NCBI RefSeq assembly: GCF_013426205.1
Contig: NC_089423.1
Location: forward strand, 5,084,001-5,148,000
Length of the DNA stretch: 64,000 nt
Origin: Metarhizium brunneum
Lineage: Eukaryota; Ascomycota; Sordariomycetes; Hypocreales; Clavicipitaceae
Direction: 5' to 3'
Position numbers and translations under genes: made by a program
The notes under the pieces: model-generated
Told to the model about the DNA's origin: nothing
The model's input: only the letters and a program-made list of their open reading frames with translations
The model's database searches: none
Shown here: in pieces, positions 23,097 through 37,304 of the stretch
How positions within the stretch are numbered: position 1 is the first letter of the stretch
Layout: each line of letters opens with the position of its first letter

Positions 23097-23130
23097 TAAG
23101 TTTATTTTTATTATTTAATAATATATATAT
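22873..23130. repeat. Dispersed repeat R2, first copy
   Basis: About 255 bases beginning TATTATAAACTTAAGC and ending in a TTTTTTTTCTTTTTTTT tract and an (AT)n run recur at 44203-44458. Internal sub-repeats ACCTAATATAAATAAACTTT occur twice. It looks like the terminal part of an old element; identity unknown. Confidence 0.6.
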
Positions 23131-23938
23131 ATAATTATAAATATAATTAATTTTTTATAAAAAATAAACTTTATTATAAATAACCTTATAAAATAAATAA
23201 TTAATATAAAATTAAGCTTACTTATACCTAAAAATATTATATTAGTTAATAGCTTTTAAAGTAATATTATAATACTTTAAAAAATTATTATTATTTAAGT
23301 ATAAAAGCTTTATAAGCTTATTAAATAATATTTTCTTCTTAAAAACTAAATAATATAAAATTTTTTTATAATAATAATATTAACTTATATTAACCTTTAA
23401 ATAAAATATAAATTAATTCTAATAAAAGCTTTATTTAATAATAATAAAACTATATTTATAACCTAAAAAAACCTAATATAATATAAGCTAGTTATAAATA
23501 TAATATTTATAAATAATAATTATAATTAATAAGCTTTTATTTTTTAGAACTTTTTAATTAAAATTTAAGGCTAAATAGCTTTTTACTTTAAAAATAATAA
23601 AAAAATTAGCTATAATTTGGTTATATTTTTAAGCTATTTAGCTATTATATATATTAACTTTTATAAGAAAAAAATAGCTTTTATTAAGCTTAATTAAATA
23701 AAATAATAATAAAATAAATTATTTATAAATTTTTTTATTTAATTTAAAAATAAAATTATACTTATTAAAAGCTTTAAATAAAAAAATTTTATTAAGTTAA
23801 TAAAATTATAATAATTTTTTAATAAATATAGATAAAAAAAATTATTAATTAAGAAATATTATATTTTAAATATATTAAAGTAATAGCTTACTTTTATAAT
23901 ATAATTATAAATATTAAATTATTATTAATATTAATATT
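23131..23938. repeat. Unassigned RIP-degraded sequence
   Basis: AT-only sequence between repeat R2 and the second R1 copy. No frame or terminal structure can be read; presumed transposon remnant. Confidence 0.4.
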
Positions 23939-24165
23939 TAGTTAATTCGCTTTATAATTAAATAAAATTATATATATAATACTAGTATTATATAAGCATA
24001 AAATCTAAAATAATATTAGGCTATATTAGGCTAAAAATAGTAAAAAACTAGAAAAGTAAACTATTTATATACGTATTATAACGTGTTAAATATACCAGCG
24101 TAATTAATACCGCGCTATAGCCTGCTAGTCGCGGCCACCTCGCGATAGCCTTAGCTACTGTTATA
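23939..24165 (+). repeat. Direct repeat R1, better-preserved copy
   Basis: This is the partner of 22135-22360. It still contains CG-rich stretches, e.g. GTCGCGGCCACCTCGCG near 24128-24144, that are wholly AT in the first copy. The copy is therefore younger or escaped most mutation at its right side. Confidence 0.65.
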
Positions 24166-24235
24166 TAGTTAAACCTTGTATATTGTCGTGACTTCGCGGA
24201 AATTAAAAAGGTTACGAAGATAATCAGGAATTTAG

Positions 24236-24385
24236 AAAAAAAAGGCCTCTAAAAACGCTGAACTAAAGCGTAGTACTAAGAAAGCTATAAGACTAGCCAC
24301 AAAAGGGGCCGATAAGGCTAGTAAAGCCGAGGCCAAAAAGGCCAAAAAGGCCAAAAAAGCTTATAAGGCTAAAGCTACCAAATAA
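24236..24385 (+). pseudogene. Lys/Ala-rich C-terminal tail, probable DNA-transposon transposase remnant
   Basis: The + strand is open for about 50 codons to TAA at 24383, reading KASKNAELKRSTKKAIR then runs of AKK. Such Lys/Ala-rich tails end many fungal pogo-type DDE transposases. The tail is preceded by a TAG at 24233 in the same frame and no catalytic part can be read. Assignment to pogo is an inference from the tail only. Confidence 0.4.
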
Positions 24386-24419
24386 ATTTATATTAGCGGT
24401 TTTACCTCTTCTAGAGGGG

Positions 24420-25849
24420 TATTAAATTATTATAATTAAAAAAGAAATTTTATAATAAGTAAAATAAATATAATATAAACTTTAAGAAAAAATAATATAA
24501 TAATAAAAATATAATTATAATAAATATAAGTAAATTAAAGTTTTAAGCTAAGCTTAAAAAAAGTATAAATTATAATTACCTTTAAAATTAATAAAAAAAA
24601 TAAGCTTATTAAATATTAATTAAAATAATTAATTAATAATATAAAAAAAAAAATACTTATATTATAAATTTATAAATTATTATATTTTAAAGTATATATT
24701 TTTTTTTATATAATACTTATAAATATTTAATATAAAAAAAATAATAATAAAATATTTTACTTTTAATATAAATAAAAATAAAAAGCTATTAAAAAATAAA
24801 ATACTTTTATAATAAATTTCTTATTAAAAATATTATAATATAATAATAATTATAAATTAAAAAATATATTATATAAAAAATAAAAATTAAAAAAAATTAA
24901 ATTAAAAATAAATATATTATTTTTCTTAGTTTTTATATTAATTAATTTCTTAAAGTTTATAAATATTTAAGTAAATATAAATTATAATTATTATATAATA
25001 ATAAATAAAAAATTTATATAATATATAAAATTAAATTTAGTTTTATTAAGTAAATAATAATAAATATATATTATAATAAAAATAAAAAATAAAAAAATAA
25101 TATAATAAAAGTTATATTTCTTAATTTTTTACTTAATATAATTTAAAATAAATATAAATAACTAAGAATTTTTAATAATAATATATATAATATTAGGCTT
25201 TATATAAAATATTATATTAAAAATATTATAAATAATATAATATAATATAAATATATAATTAGCTAAGAAAAAAATTATAATTAATATTATAAATAACTTA
25301 ATAATTTAAGAGTTAAATAACTAAAAAACCTAAAAGCTTATAATATTAATAATAAAATTAATATTTATTAATATTATTTAATAAGCTTAAAAAATAAAAA
25401 AAAAGTATTAATTAATAATTATAAGCTTATATAAAATAATATTAATATTATATATATAAAAAGCTAATTTAAATTAATAATAAAAAAAGTTATTTTAGTT
25501 TTTTTATAACTTATAAAACTTTTAAAACCTTTTTAACTAAGAAAAAGTAAATAAGCTACTTTTATATTAAAGCTAATTAAATTATTATATATAATTAAAG
25601 TAATATTTAAATAAAACTAACCTAGATTTATTATAAGTATTACTTTATAATATATTATAAGAATATTTATTAAAAATTAAGAAATAAATTATAAACCTAA
25701 TAAATAAAAAATAAATTAAAATAAGCTTTTTATTAATTATAATTTTAATATTATTAGTTAAAAAGCTAAAAGAAAAATAATAATTTTATATAAATTATTA
25801 TACTTTAAATAAAATAATAAAATAAAATTATTATTTACTTTTATTTATT
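24420..25849. repeat. RIP-degraded sequence upstream of a degraded Gypsy pol
   Basis: AT-only sequence that should correspond to gag, protease and the start of reverse transcriptase of the element recognised at 25850-26900. No motif is readable here, so the extent of that element is uncertain. Confidence 0.4.
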
Positions 25850-26900
25850 AAAAAAATATTATATTTTTTTTTTAAAGTTAAGTAATTTATAAAACTAAAT
25901 ATTTAATTAATATTTTATAAACTTTAAATTATATTAAATAAAAAGCTTTTAATTATATTTTAAACCTAATTTAAGCTTTTTAAGTAATTAGTTTATTTAT
26001 TTAAGTTAATAAATACTTTTATAATATTTTAATAATATATTAATAATACTTTAAAAAAAATCTTAAATAATTTTATTATAATATATTTTAATAATATTTT
26101 TATTTACTTAAAAAGCTTATAAAAAAATTATATATAAAAAATATATAATATATTTATAAAACTTTATATAATTAAATTATATTTTAATATAAAAAAATAT
26201 ATATTTTATATTTAAAAAGTTAAATACTTAAAATTTATTATTTATATAAATAAAAACATTTACTTTAATTTAAAAAAAATTAAGGTTATATAAAGTTAAA
26301 AACCTTTAATATATAAAAAAAAAATCTAAGAATTTTTAGGTTTTATTAATTTTTATTAAAATTTTATTTTAAACTTTTTTTTTTTATAAAATTACTTTTA
26401 AAATTATTAAAAAAAAAAATATTTTTTTAATAATTAATTAAGTATAATAAAGCTTTTAAAGTATTAAAAAAAGTATTTATTTTTTATTTAATTTTAAAAT
26501 AATAAAATTTTATTAAAAAAATAATAATTAAAGTAAATTATTTAATTAATATCTTAAAAAAATACTTATTATAAATTATTAATAAAGTATTTTATTTAAT
26601 AATATATTATTTTATAAAGTTAATAACCCTAAAAAAAAACTATATAATTTATAATAAAAAGCTATTAATAATTATTTTTTATTTAAAATTATAATTAATA
26701 AAACTTTAAAGTATTATTAATTTATTTATAATTTTTATTAATTATAAAAACCTAAAATATTTTATAATATTAAAAAAATATTAAAATATTAAGTATAATA
26801 AGCTAAAATATTATTTTTATTTAATTTTTACTTTTAATATAAACTTAACTTATAAGTATAATACCTAAATATACTTTTTAAATAAAACTAAAATAAAAAC
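25850..26900 (+). pseudogene. RIP-destroyed Ty3/Gypsy pol (RT-RNase H), a family different from copies A-E
   Basis: Despite near-total AT content, the + strand keeps a recognisable order of motifs. Near 26040-26110 it reads INNTLKKILNNFIIIYFNN, matching the reverse-transcriptase YxDD block with both Asp codons changed to Asn. At 26320-26370 it reads EFLGFINFY, then a Lys-rich stretch, the usual RT-RNase H linker. Near 26760 it reads KNLEYF, the RNase H 'DHKNLEYF' segment. The orientation is opposite to copies A-E and the motif variants differ from them. Many stops make it certainly non-functional. Confidence 0.7.
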
Positions 26901-27114
26901 CTATTATTATCTTATTTTAATAGTATTATATAACTTATAAATATATAGCTTTTATTACTTAATAATTAATTATAATATAAAAATAATTAAGAGAAAATAA
27001 GTAAAATAACTAGGTTTTTCTTAGAAAGGAAAATTTTTAATAATTTATATTTATAAAGCTTATAAGACTAAGGTACCTTATATAATAAGGCAATAATATA
27101 ATATATATATAACT

Positions 27115-27160
27115 CTCTCTTAGCAGGCTACCCTGGGAAAAACACGACTTTTAAGCTGCT
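27115..27160. other. Small unmutated island inside the AT-rich block
   Basis: About 45 bases (CTCTCTCTTAGCAGGCTACC and following GGGAAAAACACGAC) have normal composition while both flanks are AT-only. It may be the end of a single-copy or young insert that RIP did not reach. Identity unknown. Confidence 0.35.
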
Positions 27161-27558
27161 ATAATAGAAGTATTATTAGAATAAGATATTCTAGGATATT
27201 ATATAGTTTATAAGGAATTACTACTATTATAATAAGTATAAAAGCTACTAGCTTTAATAAAAACTATTATAACTTATATTAGTTATAAACTAGTACTAGT
27301 TATAAATCTTAATTAACTTTATAATAAACTTTTTAGCCTAAAAAAAAAATATTAAGTACTTAATAATTATTATAAACTAATTATTTAAATATATTTAGCT
27401 TAAAGCTATAATATTAATAAAAGCTAAAATATATATAAAATACTTTAAATAATATTAATAAAAGTTTTATAAATTTTTTATATAAATTATTATAAATTAA
27501 AAATTAAATTAATTAAGTAAGTTTTAAATAATATTATATATATTAATAAGAATTATAT

Positions 27559-28347
27559 CCTTTATAATAAAAGGGAAAACTATAATATAAAGCTACTTTT
27601 TATTAACTAACTTTATAGTATTTTTTTTAATTTTCCTTTTTATTTCTTTTTTTTTTTTTATTTTTTTAATTATTTTATTAAATTTATTAACTTTTTTAAT
27701 ATTTTTAGCTTTTAATAATATATTTTTTTTCTTATTAATATTTTTTATAATAATAGCTTTTTTATTATTTTTTTAGGCTTATTAGCTTTAATTCTTAAAG
27801 TTATAATAAATAACTTACTTATATTAAGCTTATTACTTTTTTTAATATTAGTTATAATTATAGTTTCTTTTTTAGGTTATTAACTACTAACTAAGTTTAA
27901 TATTAGTAAGCTATAATACTTTAAGAAATAATATAAAGCTAAAAACTTATAAGTAATTACTTTATAAAGTAATTTATTTAAATTAGGTATATAAAGGTAA
28001 AATAAAGTAATTATAAGAAAAATAATAAGCTTTATAAAAATTAAGTATAAACTTTATTAATTTATATTATATTAGATTACTCTAAGCTTTTTAGGGTATA
28101 ATTTATATAATTATAAGTTATTATTATTATTACGTTTTTAACGTGTAAAGTTATAAGCTTTTACTAGTATATAAGGTTATAAATTACTTTTTAAATTAAT
28201 AGATTTAATATATTATAATATATATATATAGTATTTTTTTAATTATATATTATTATTTAATTAGCTAGGTATAGCTATTAATTATGTTATTAGTAGGTTT
28301 TAGTAATTAACTAGCCTTTTTTTTTATTTTTTTATTATAATTTAATA
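27559..28347 (+). repeat. Long inverted repeat, left arm
   Basis: This arm begins CCTTTATAATAAAAGGGAAA and is repeated in inverted orientation at 28881-29665, with a 533-bp spacer. The arms differ by scattered single-base changes. They may be the long terminal inverted repeats of one DNA transposon, or two copies inserted head to head. The Lys-codon-rich outer parts resemble the transposase-tail sequence near 22625-22745. Confidence 0.75.
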
Positions 28348-28880
28348 AGAATTATATAACTTTTTTTTATAATATATTACTCTTAAATAAATAATAAAAT
28401 AAAAAGGGTAAATTAAAAAGTATAAGTAGTTTTATAAATTATAATTAGCTTTAAATAATTTAATTAAACTAAATATTTTATAGCTTATTAATTAATATTA
28501 AATAATTATAACTTAATAATAACTAAAATAAGCTTAAATAAAGCTTTATATAAGTTTAATATACTTTTAATTTAAAAATCTTTTTACTTATATAAGTTTA
28601 TAATTTTACCTAAAGGTAAAATAATTATATTTATTAATTACTTATAAAAGGGAATTAACCTAGCCTAAATTATTATAATATTTAACTAATAATAATTCTA
28701 GAACTTAATAAATAAATAATAATAATTTATAAAAAAGTTTAAAAAAGAAAATATTATATAATTAAACCTATATAATATTAAAATAAATAAACTAAGTAAA
28801 AAACTAAACTAAATTATAATAAAATATAAGGTTATAAAGGTATTATTATTATTAATTATTTAATTAAATATCTTAGAAAG

Positions 28881-29665
28881 TATTAAATTATAATAAAAAA
28901 ATAAAAAAAAGGCTAGTTAATTACCAGGACCTACTAATAATATAATTAATAGCTATACCTAGCTAATTAAATAATAATATATAATTAAAAAAATACTATA
29001 TATATATATTATAATATATTAAATCTATTAGCTTAAAAGGTAATTTATAACCTTATATACTAATAAAAGTTTATAACTTTATATATTAAAAATATATTAT
29101 ATAATAATAATAACTTATAATTATATAAGTTATACCCTAAAAAACTTAAAGTAATTTAATATAATATAAATTAATAAAGTTTATACCTAACTTTTATAAA
29201 ACTTATTATTTTCCTTATAATTACCTTATTTTACCTTTATATACCTAATTTAAATAAATTACTTTATAAAGTAATTACTTATAGGTTTCTAGCTTTATAT
29301 TACTTCTTAAAGTACTTACTAATATTAGACTTAGTTAGTAGTTAATAACCTAAAAAAAAAACTATAATTATAATTAATACTAAAGAAAGTAATAAGCTTA
29401 ATATAAATAAGTTATTTATTATAACTTTAAGAATTAAAGCTAATAAGCTTAAAAAAATAATAAAAAAGCTATTATTATAAAAAATATTAATAAGAAAAAA
29501 AATATATTATTAAAAACTAAAAATATTAAAAAAATTAATAAATTTAATAAAATAATTAAAAAAATAAAAAAAAAAAAAAAATAAAAAGGAAAATTAAGAA
29601 AAATATTATAAAGCTAGTTAATAAAAAGTAGCTTTATATTATAGTTTTCCCTTTTATTATAAAGG
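28881..29665 (-). repeat. Long inverted repeat, right arm
   Basis: Inverted partner of 27559-28347; it ends ATTATAAAGG at 29665. Directly after it begins truncated Gypsy copy E, so the inverted-repeat element, or a rearrangement involving it, has replaced E's left end. Confidence 0.75.
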
Positions 29666-32600
29666 GAAATATTAATATATTTTATTTTTTATTTTTATAT
29701 TTAGAATTTATTTTATTTTATATTTTATTTTATTTATAACTTTAATATTTTTTTTATTAATATATTATTTAATACTTTTTTAAAAAATAAAATATATATT
29801 ATAAAATAATTTCTTATAATTTTTAATAATAAAAGTTTATAATTATTTATTAATATTTATTTTTTAATAATAAATAATTCTAATTTTTTATAATTTAATT
29901 TATTACTTAATTATATTATTTTAATATTTTATTAAAGTAAATAAATTATATTTTTTTTTTAAAAATTAATTTTTTTAATTTTTTATAATTATAATATTAT
30001 ATTATTTTATTTTATATAAATTTTAATTTATATTATATTTTTTTATATAATTTTTTTAGTTTATTTATTTATAATATTACTTATTTTACTTATAATTTTT
30101 TATATTATATTTAAAATATTTTAAAATTAAATTTATAATTAATATAAGCTAATATTTACTTTATTAATTCTAATATTAAGTTATTATAAAATAATTATAT
30201 TATAAATAATTATTTAACTTAATTATTTTATTAATAATTAATATAATATTATAAATATTATTTAAGTATTTAATTTAATTTTTTTATTTATTTATTTATT
30301 TATAAATAATATATAATATTTAATTTATAATTTATTTTAAGTTATATTATAAATACTTATTAAAATTTAAAAATAAATATTTTTTTTTTATTTAATATAA
30401 TTTTTTTTAATAATTTATAATTACTTATTATTATTTATAAAAATATATATATAAATTCTTTTATATTATTTATTTTTTTATATAATAAAAAATATTTATA
30501 TTTTATAAATTTATTTATAATTATAAATATATTATTATATTTTATATTAATTATTAGTTTTTTTAATATTAATAATTTTATAATATAATTAAAAGCTATT
30601 AATGTTTATAATTATATTAATATTAATAATAATTATAATTTTTTATATAGCTTATATTATAAAGCCTTATTTTTTTTATATTATTAATATATTAATAAGT
30701 TTTATTAATATTATTAAATATTTAAATAATTTAAATTTTATTTTAAAAGCTATTATTTATTTATAATTTTTTTTTATTTAAATTAAATTATATATTTTTT
30801 TTAGGTTTATTATAATAAATTAATTTATATTATATAATTAATTTTATAATTCTAATATTAATAATAATAGTATTTTATTTTTTATAATAATTATATTTAA
30901 TTATTAATAATTTATTATTAATTATAATTTTTTATTTTTTTTTAAAATAAATATAATTAAATATTTAGCTTTTAATATTAATATTTTAATATAACTTTTT
31001 ATTAGTATTTTATTAATATATTTTTATAATATTTTAAGTTTTTTTATATTTAAATTATAAATTTTATAAAATATTATTAATTTTTTATTTATTAATTTAA
31101 TTTTATAATTTTATTAATTATATTTAAATAATTTAATTTTTAATTTTTTTATAAATAATTTTTTATATTTTTAATATTTTTTAAAAATATTTTTAAGTTT
31201 TTTTTTTTTTATTATTAAGTTTTTATTATTTTTATTATTTTTAATTTTTTTTTTTTTTAAGTTTTTTATTTATATTTATAAGATTTTTTCTTAAAATAAT
31301 AATAATTTTTTAAATTTTAACTTTTATTTTTTTATTACTTATTATTATTTATATTTTAATTTATAATATTATTAAAATTATTATAATAAATTTAATTATT
31401 TTTTTTTATATTTATTATTTTTATATTATTTATTTATTATTATTAATTTTTAAATAATTTACTTAAAAAAAATTTTTTTTTAAAATTTTATTTATAAGTT
31501 AAATTATAATAAAAAAATTTTTTTTTTTAAATTTTATTAATTTTATTAACTTAAAATTTTATTTTATTTTAATTAATTTATTTTTTAATTAATTAATAAG
31601 TTATTTTTTTATAATTATAAGTATTTTAATATTAAATTATATTTTAATATATTTATAATATTAAATTAAATTACTTTTAAATAATTTTAAATTTATATTT
31701 TAAAATAATTAATTTTTTAATTAATAATTTTATTATTATAAATAAAAAGTTTTTTTTTAATATTAATTAATTTATATAATATTTTTTTATATTTTTATAA
31801 TAATTAATAATAATTAATAATTTTAAGTAAAATATAATTACTTATTATATTATTATTTATAAGTATATAAATATAATATTTTATAATTTTAATATTTAAT
31901 ATTATTTTATTATTTTATTTTTTAATATTATTTTATAAGTTTAATTTTATTTTATAAGTATTTAAAATAAAACTTATTATTAAATATTTAATATAAATAA
32001 TTATAAATTTAATTTTTTATTTTTTTATATTTTTTATATTTTAAATTATTATAATTTATTATATATTTTTTATTATATTTAAAATTAAACTTTTATTTAT
32101 AATATTATTTATTTAGCTTTTATTTATTATAATATATTAATTTTATAATTTTTTTAAAAAATTTTTATTTAAATATATTTAATATTTATTATATTTATTT
32201 ATATATTATTAATATTTTATATTATTACTTATATTATTTTTTAGTTTTATTTATTATATATTTTAAGTAATTTAATAATAAATATATTATATAATTTTTT
32301 ATTTTATATTAAAATAACTTAAATAATAACTTTTTTTTATATATTAAAATTTTTTTTTTATATATATATTAATATTATTACTTATTTTTTATATATATAT
32401 ATAATTAATATATATTTAATTTATATATATTTATAAAATTTATATAAATTTAATATTTAATAAATATATTTAAATTAAATTTTAAAATTATTATTTAATT
32501 ATTATTAATTATTTTTATTTTTTATTTTAAAAGTTTTTATTTAAAATATAATATTTTAATTAAATATTTTTTTATTTTAATTAAAAATATATTTAATTAT

Positions 32601-34830
32601 ATTTTAATTATAAAATATACTTAATATATTATAAATATATATAATATTTATATTAATTATATATAATTTTTATATTTTAATAAAAGTTTAAAATTATTTT
32701 TTTTTTTTAAGTATTATAATATTAAATTTTTTAATATTATAATAATATTTATTATAATAATAAAAATTATAAAATATTTTTTTATTAATATAAAAAAATA
32801 TTATTATATAATTTACTTTTATATAATTATTAATTTTATTAATATTTTTTTTTATTTTATTTATTTTTAAATACTTTTAAAGTATTTAAAATTATATTAT
32901 TATTATTAATATTTATTTTTTTTATTTTATTTTTTAATTTATTAAAAAAAATAAAAATTTATATATTTTATTTTTTTTTATATTATTATTTTTTTTAAAT
33001 TTTTTTTATTTTTATTTATTATTATATTTAATTAAAAAATTTTTAATATAAGTTTTTATTTAAATATTTTAATAATTTTAATTTATAAAGTTTTTTTTAT
33101 TTTATTATTATAAAAGTTTTTTTTTTATTAATTATTTATTTAATTTTTTTTATATTAATTATTTAATTATTTATAACTTATTTTTTATAAAATTTATAAT
33201 TTTTTTTTTAGTTTTTTTAGTTTTTTTAAAAATTATTTTTTTTTATTTATTATTTATATAAATATAATAATTATTATTATAATAAAAAGTTTAATTAAAA
33301 TTTTTATATTTTACTTTTAATTTAATAATTTTATTTTTTTATTAATTAATAATATTAAGTTATTTTTTATTTTTTTTTAATATTAGTTTTTATTTTTTTT
33401 TAGGTTTTTTATATTTATTAATAAAATATTTTAGTTTTTTATAATTATAATATTTTTTTTTATTATTTTTTTTAATAATATTAAGCTTTATTTATTTAAA
33501 ATTAAAAATATAATTATAAATAATAAGTTTTTTTTATTTTTTTTTTAATTTACTTATTATTCTTTTTTTTTATAAAATTCTAGGTTTTTTTTTTTATTAT
33601 TTTTATATATATTATTAATATCATTTATTATTAATTTAAATTATTATTATTATATAATTTAAAAAGTTATTTAATATATTTTTTTTATATAATTTATTCT
33701 TAATTTTTTTTTTAATTTTTAAAAAAAATCTAATATAAATAGCTTATTTTTTTAATTTAATACTAAAATAACTTATTTAAAATATATTATATAATTTAAT
33801 ATAAATTCTTTTTATTTAAGTTAATTTATATAAATAATTATAATTTTTATTTTATTAATTAATTTAAATATTTTTTTAATTATTTTTTTAAATTTTTTAT
33901 AATTAATAAATATTTTTTTTATTTTATTTTTTTAATTATTTTTTATATTAATAAAATAATTTTATATAATTAATTTAAATTATATAAGTATAATATTTAT
34001 TATATATTTTTTAATATATAATACTTTTATTTATATATTAATTAACTTATTTAAGTAAAATTAATAATATATTTTAAGCTAAATTAAGAATTTTTAAAGT
34101 ATTTTTAAGTTATTATTATAAAATTTTAATATTTTAAGCTTAATAATTTTTTTTAAGTTTTTTTATTTTAATATAAATATTTAATATTTAAGGCTAAATT
34201 ACTTAACTTATTAATATAATTATATAAATTTAATTATAAAGTTTTAAGGTTTAAAACTTTAAAATGTTTAAAATATTAATAATATAATTATTTTAAATAA
34301 AATAAATATTATAAGTATTATTTTAATAATTATTAGATATTACTTAAAGTAATATAATAATTATTTAAATAAAAGCTTTTAATATATAATAGCTAAGATT
34401 TTTAAGAAATAAACTAATTATAATTTATATTAATAAAATAATTAAAATAATTAATTTAAGTAATTAATTATTATATTAATAATAAATTATAAATTATAAT
34501 TAAGTAATTAAAATTAAAAAGTTATAAATAAAGCTTATTTAATATAATAATTTATATTAAAAGCTAAAAAGCTAAAATTTATTTATAAAATAAATTTAAG
34601 GGTTTTTATATATTATAATATTTACTTATTATTTATTAAAGTTTTAATAAACTATAATTATATATATATTATTAGTTTATTTAAAGTTTATTAAATAATT
34701 AATAAACTTTTTTTTATTAATAGCTTATTTTAACTATTAATTTATTACTTATTATACTTATATTATCTTATAGCTTATATAGCTAGCCTAACTTATAACT
34801 TATATTATAGCTTATAACTAGATTATAATA
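29666..34830 (-). mobile_element. Gypsy copy E: RIP-destroyed, truncated, with an internal deletion
   Basis: This is the same chromovirus family as intact copy C, on the - strand. Similarity starts at the 3' end of pol (equivalent to about 57690 in C), so the 3' LTR and the antisense gene are missing. The 5' LTR is present at 34385-34830 (446 bp). Compared with copy D, about 1.25 kb is missing near 30690, between two TATTATTAATAT-like stretches, and about 145 bp is missing near 31925. With copy D it is the most heavily mutated member here. Confidence 0.85.
34385..34830 (-). repeat. LTR of copy E (5' LTR in element orientation)
   Basis: 446 bp, co-linear with the LTRs of copy D. It starts TATAATAGC (from TGTAACGGC) and ends TTATAATA (from CGTAACA). 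No matching target-site duplication can be tested because the other end is lost. Confidence 0.85.
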
Positions 34831-35283
34831 TATAAATACTAAATAAAGTATAAGTTAAAAAACGCGTAGTAAAAATAAGCCTAATAGGGTAATTAGCCTA
34901 AGCCTTTTAAAACCAAATAATATTAAAAGTATAATACTAAAAAACCTTAAGGTTAAGTAAAATACTAAAAGGTAATAATAAGTTAAAACTAAAATTATTA
35001 TTAATTAAGTTAATATTACTTTTATTATTAATATTATATTAATTATTAAAGTTAATATTATTATAAAATAAGTTTTTATTAAAAACTAAAATAATAATAA
35101 AAAGAATAAGCTAATAAATAATACTTTTATTAGGGGTTAAAATAATAATAAGAAAAAAAAGCTAAAAAGTATAATAAGTAAAAAAAGTTATAAACTAAGT
35201 AATAACTTAATATAATTAATAAATTTTATATATAATTAAGCGCTATTATTAAACTATTTTATATTAGTTAATAATAATTTAGG
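34831..35283. repeat. Older RIP-degraded sequence, left of copy D
   Basis: Host sequence into which copy D inserted; it continues at 43253 after D. It retains a few G/C bases (ACGCGTAG near 34862). Not identifiable. Confidence 0.5.
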
Positions 35284-35729
35284 TGTAACGGCTAAGGTTT
35301 TTAAGGGATAAACTAGTTATAGTTTATATTAGCAGAATAATTAGAGCAGTTAATCTAAGCAGTTAATTATTATATTAGTAATAGGTTATAAACTATAATT
35401 AAGTAATTAAAGTTAAAAAGTAATAAGTAAAGCTTATTTAATATAATAATTTATATTAAAAGCTAAGAAACTAAAGTTTATTTATAAAATAAATTTAAGA
35501 GTTTTTATATATTATAATATTTACTTATTATTTATTAAAGTTCTAATAAATTATAATTATATATATATTATTAGTTTATTTAAAGTTTATTAAATAATTA
35601 ATAAACTCTCTCTTATTAGTAGCTTATTTTAATTATTAATTTATTACTTATTATACTTATACTATTTTATAGCTTATATAGCTAGCTTAACTTATAATTT
35701 ATATTATAGCTTATAATTAAGTTATAATA
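35284..35729 (-). repeat. Copy D LTR (3' LTR in element orientation)
   Basis: 446 bp, starts TGTAACGGC and ends GTTATAATA. It keeps its first CG pairs but is AT-only at the far end. Confidence 0.9.
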
Positions 35730-37304
35730 TAATATTCTTTTTCTTATAATTTTACTCTTAAAACCTAAGCTTTATTTTATAAATAGTTTTATTTACCTTT
35801 TCTTTTATTAGTTATAAATATTTTACTTTTTTATAATATCCTTTTTTTATTATATCTAATTATATAAAAAAACCTAAAAAATCTTATTTTATTATTAATT
35901 ATATTATAATTATTACTTTTATTTATAAATAAGATTTTAAGGTATTACCTTATAATTATTATTTTAAAAAAAAAAGTTTTTATTAGGTTATTAAAAGTAT
36001 TAGTTATTATACTTTTTATTATTTTTTAGGTTATTTTTATAATAATTTTTATACTTTTATAATAAATTATATATATAAGGTTTTTTTATTATAATATATA
36101 CTATTAATATATTCTAGTAAATTATATTATTAAGAAATTTTATTAGCTTAAAAAAAAGGAGAAATTAATAAAAAAACTATTAATTAAAAGGTATTATAAA
36201 GCTTAATTAAAAATAAATAAAGCTTTAAATTATTTAATATATTTTTAATATATATATTATTATTTATATAAAAAAAGTCTAAAAATAGCTTATTATAACT
36301 TTACTTTTTTAAAAGAAATAAAAAATATAAATTAAAAGAAAAAGAAAAAAAAAGCTTAAAAGTATAAATTAAAGTAAGTTTAATAATAAAAGTTTAAGGC
36401 TATTTAAAATACTTAAAACTAAGGTACTTTTAATATTTTAAACTAAAGCGCTTTACTTAACACTAAGTTATAAGCTACTAGTAATACTATTATAATAAAT
36501 ACTAGTAATTTTTTAGGTATTTTATAGGTTTTTATATATTTTTCTTATTTTTATAGTTTTTTTATTTAATAAGATATTAGTATATTTTATTTTTTATTTT
36601 TATATTTAAAATTTATTTTACTTTATATTTTATTTTATTTATAATTTTAATATTTTTCTTTATTAATATATTATTTAATACTTTTTTAAAAAGTAAAATA
36701 TATATTATAAAATAATTTTTTATAGTTTTTAATAATAAAAGTTTATAATTATTTATTAATATTTATTTTTTAATAATAAATAATCTTAATTTTTTATAAT
36801 TTAATTTATTACTTAATTATATTATTTTAATATTTTATTAAAGTAAATAAATTATATTTTTTTTCTTAAAAATTAATTTTTTTAATTTTTTATAATTATA
36901 ATATTATATTATTTTATTTTATATAAATTCTAATTTATATTATATTTTTTTATATAATTTTTTTAGTTTATTTACTTATAATATTATTTATTTTACTTAT
37001 AATTTTTTATATTATATTTAAAATACTTTAAGGTTAAATTTATAATTAATATAAGCTAGTATTTACTTTATTAATTCTAATATTAAGCTATTATAAGCTA
37101 ATTATATTATAAGTAATTATTTAACCTAATTATTTTATTAATAATTAATATAATATTATAAATATTATTTAAGTATTTAATTTAATTTTTTTATTTATTT
37201 ATTTATTTATAAATAATATATAATATTTAATTTATAATTTATTTTAAGTTATATTATAAATACTTATTAAAATTTAAAGGTAAATATACTTTTTTTATTT
37301 AATA

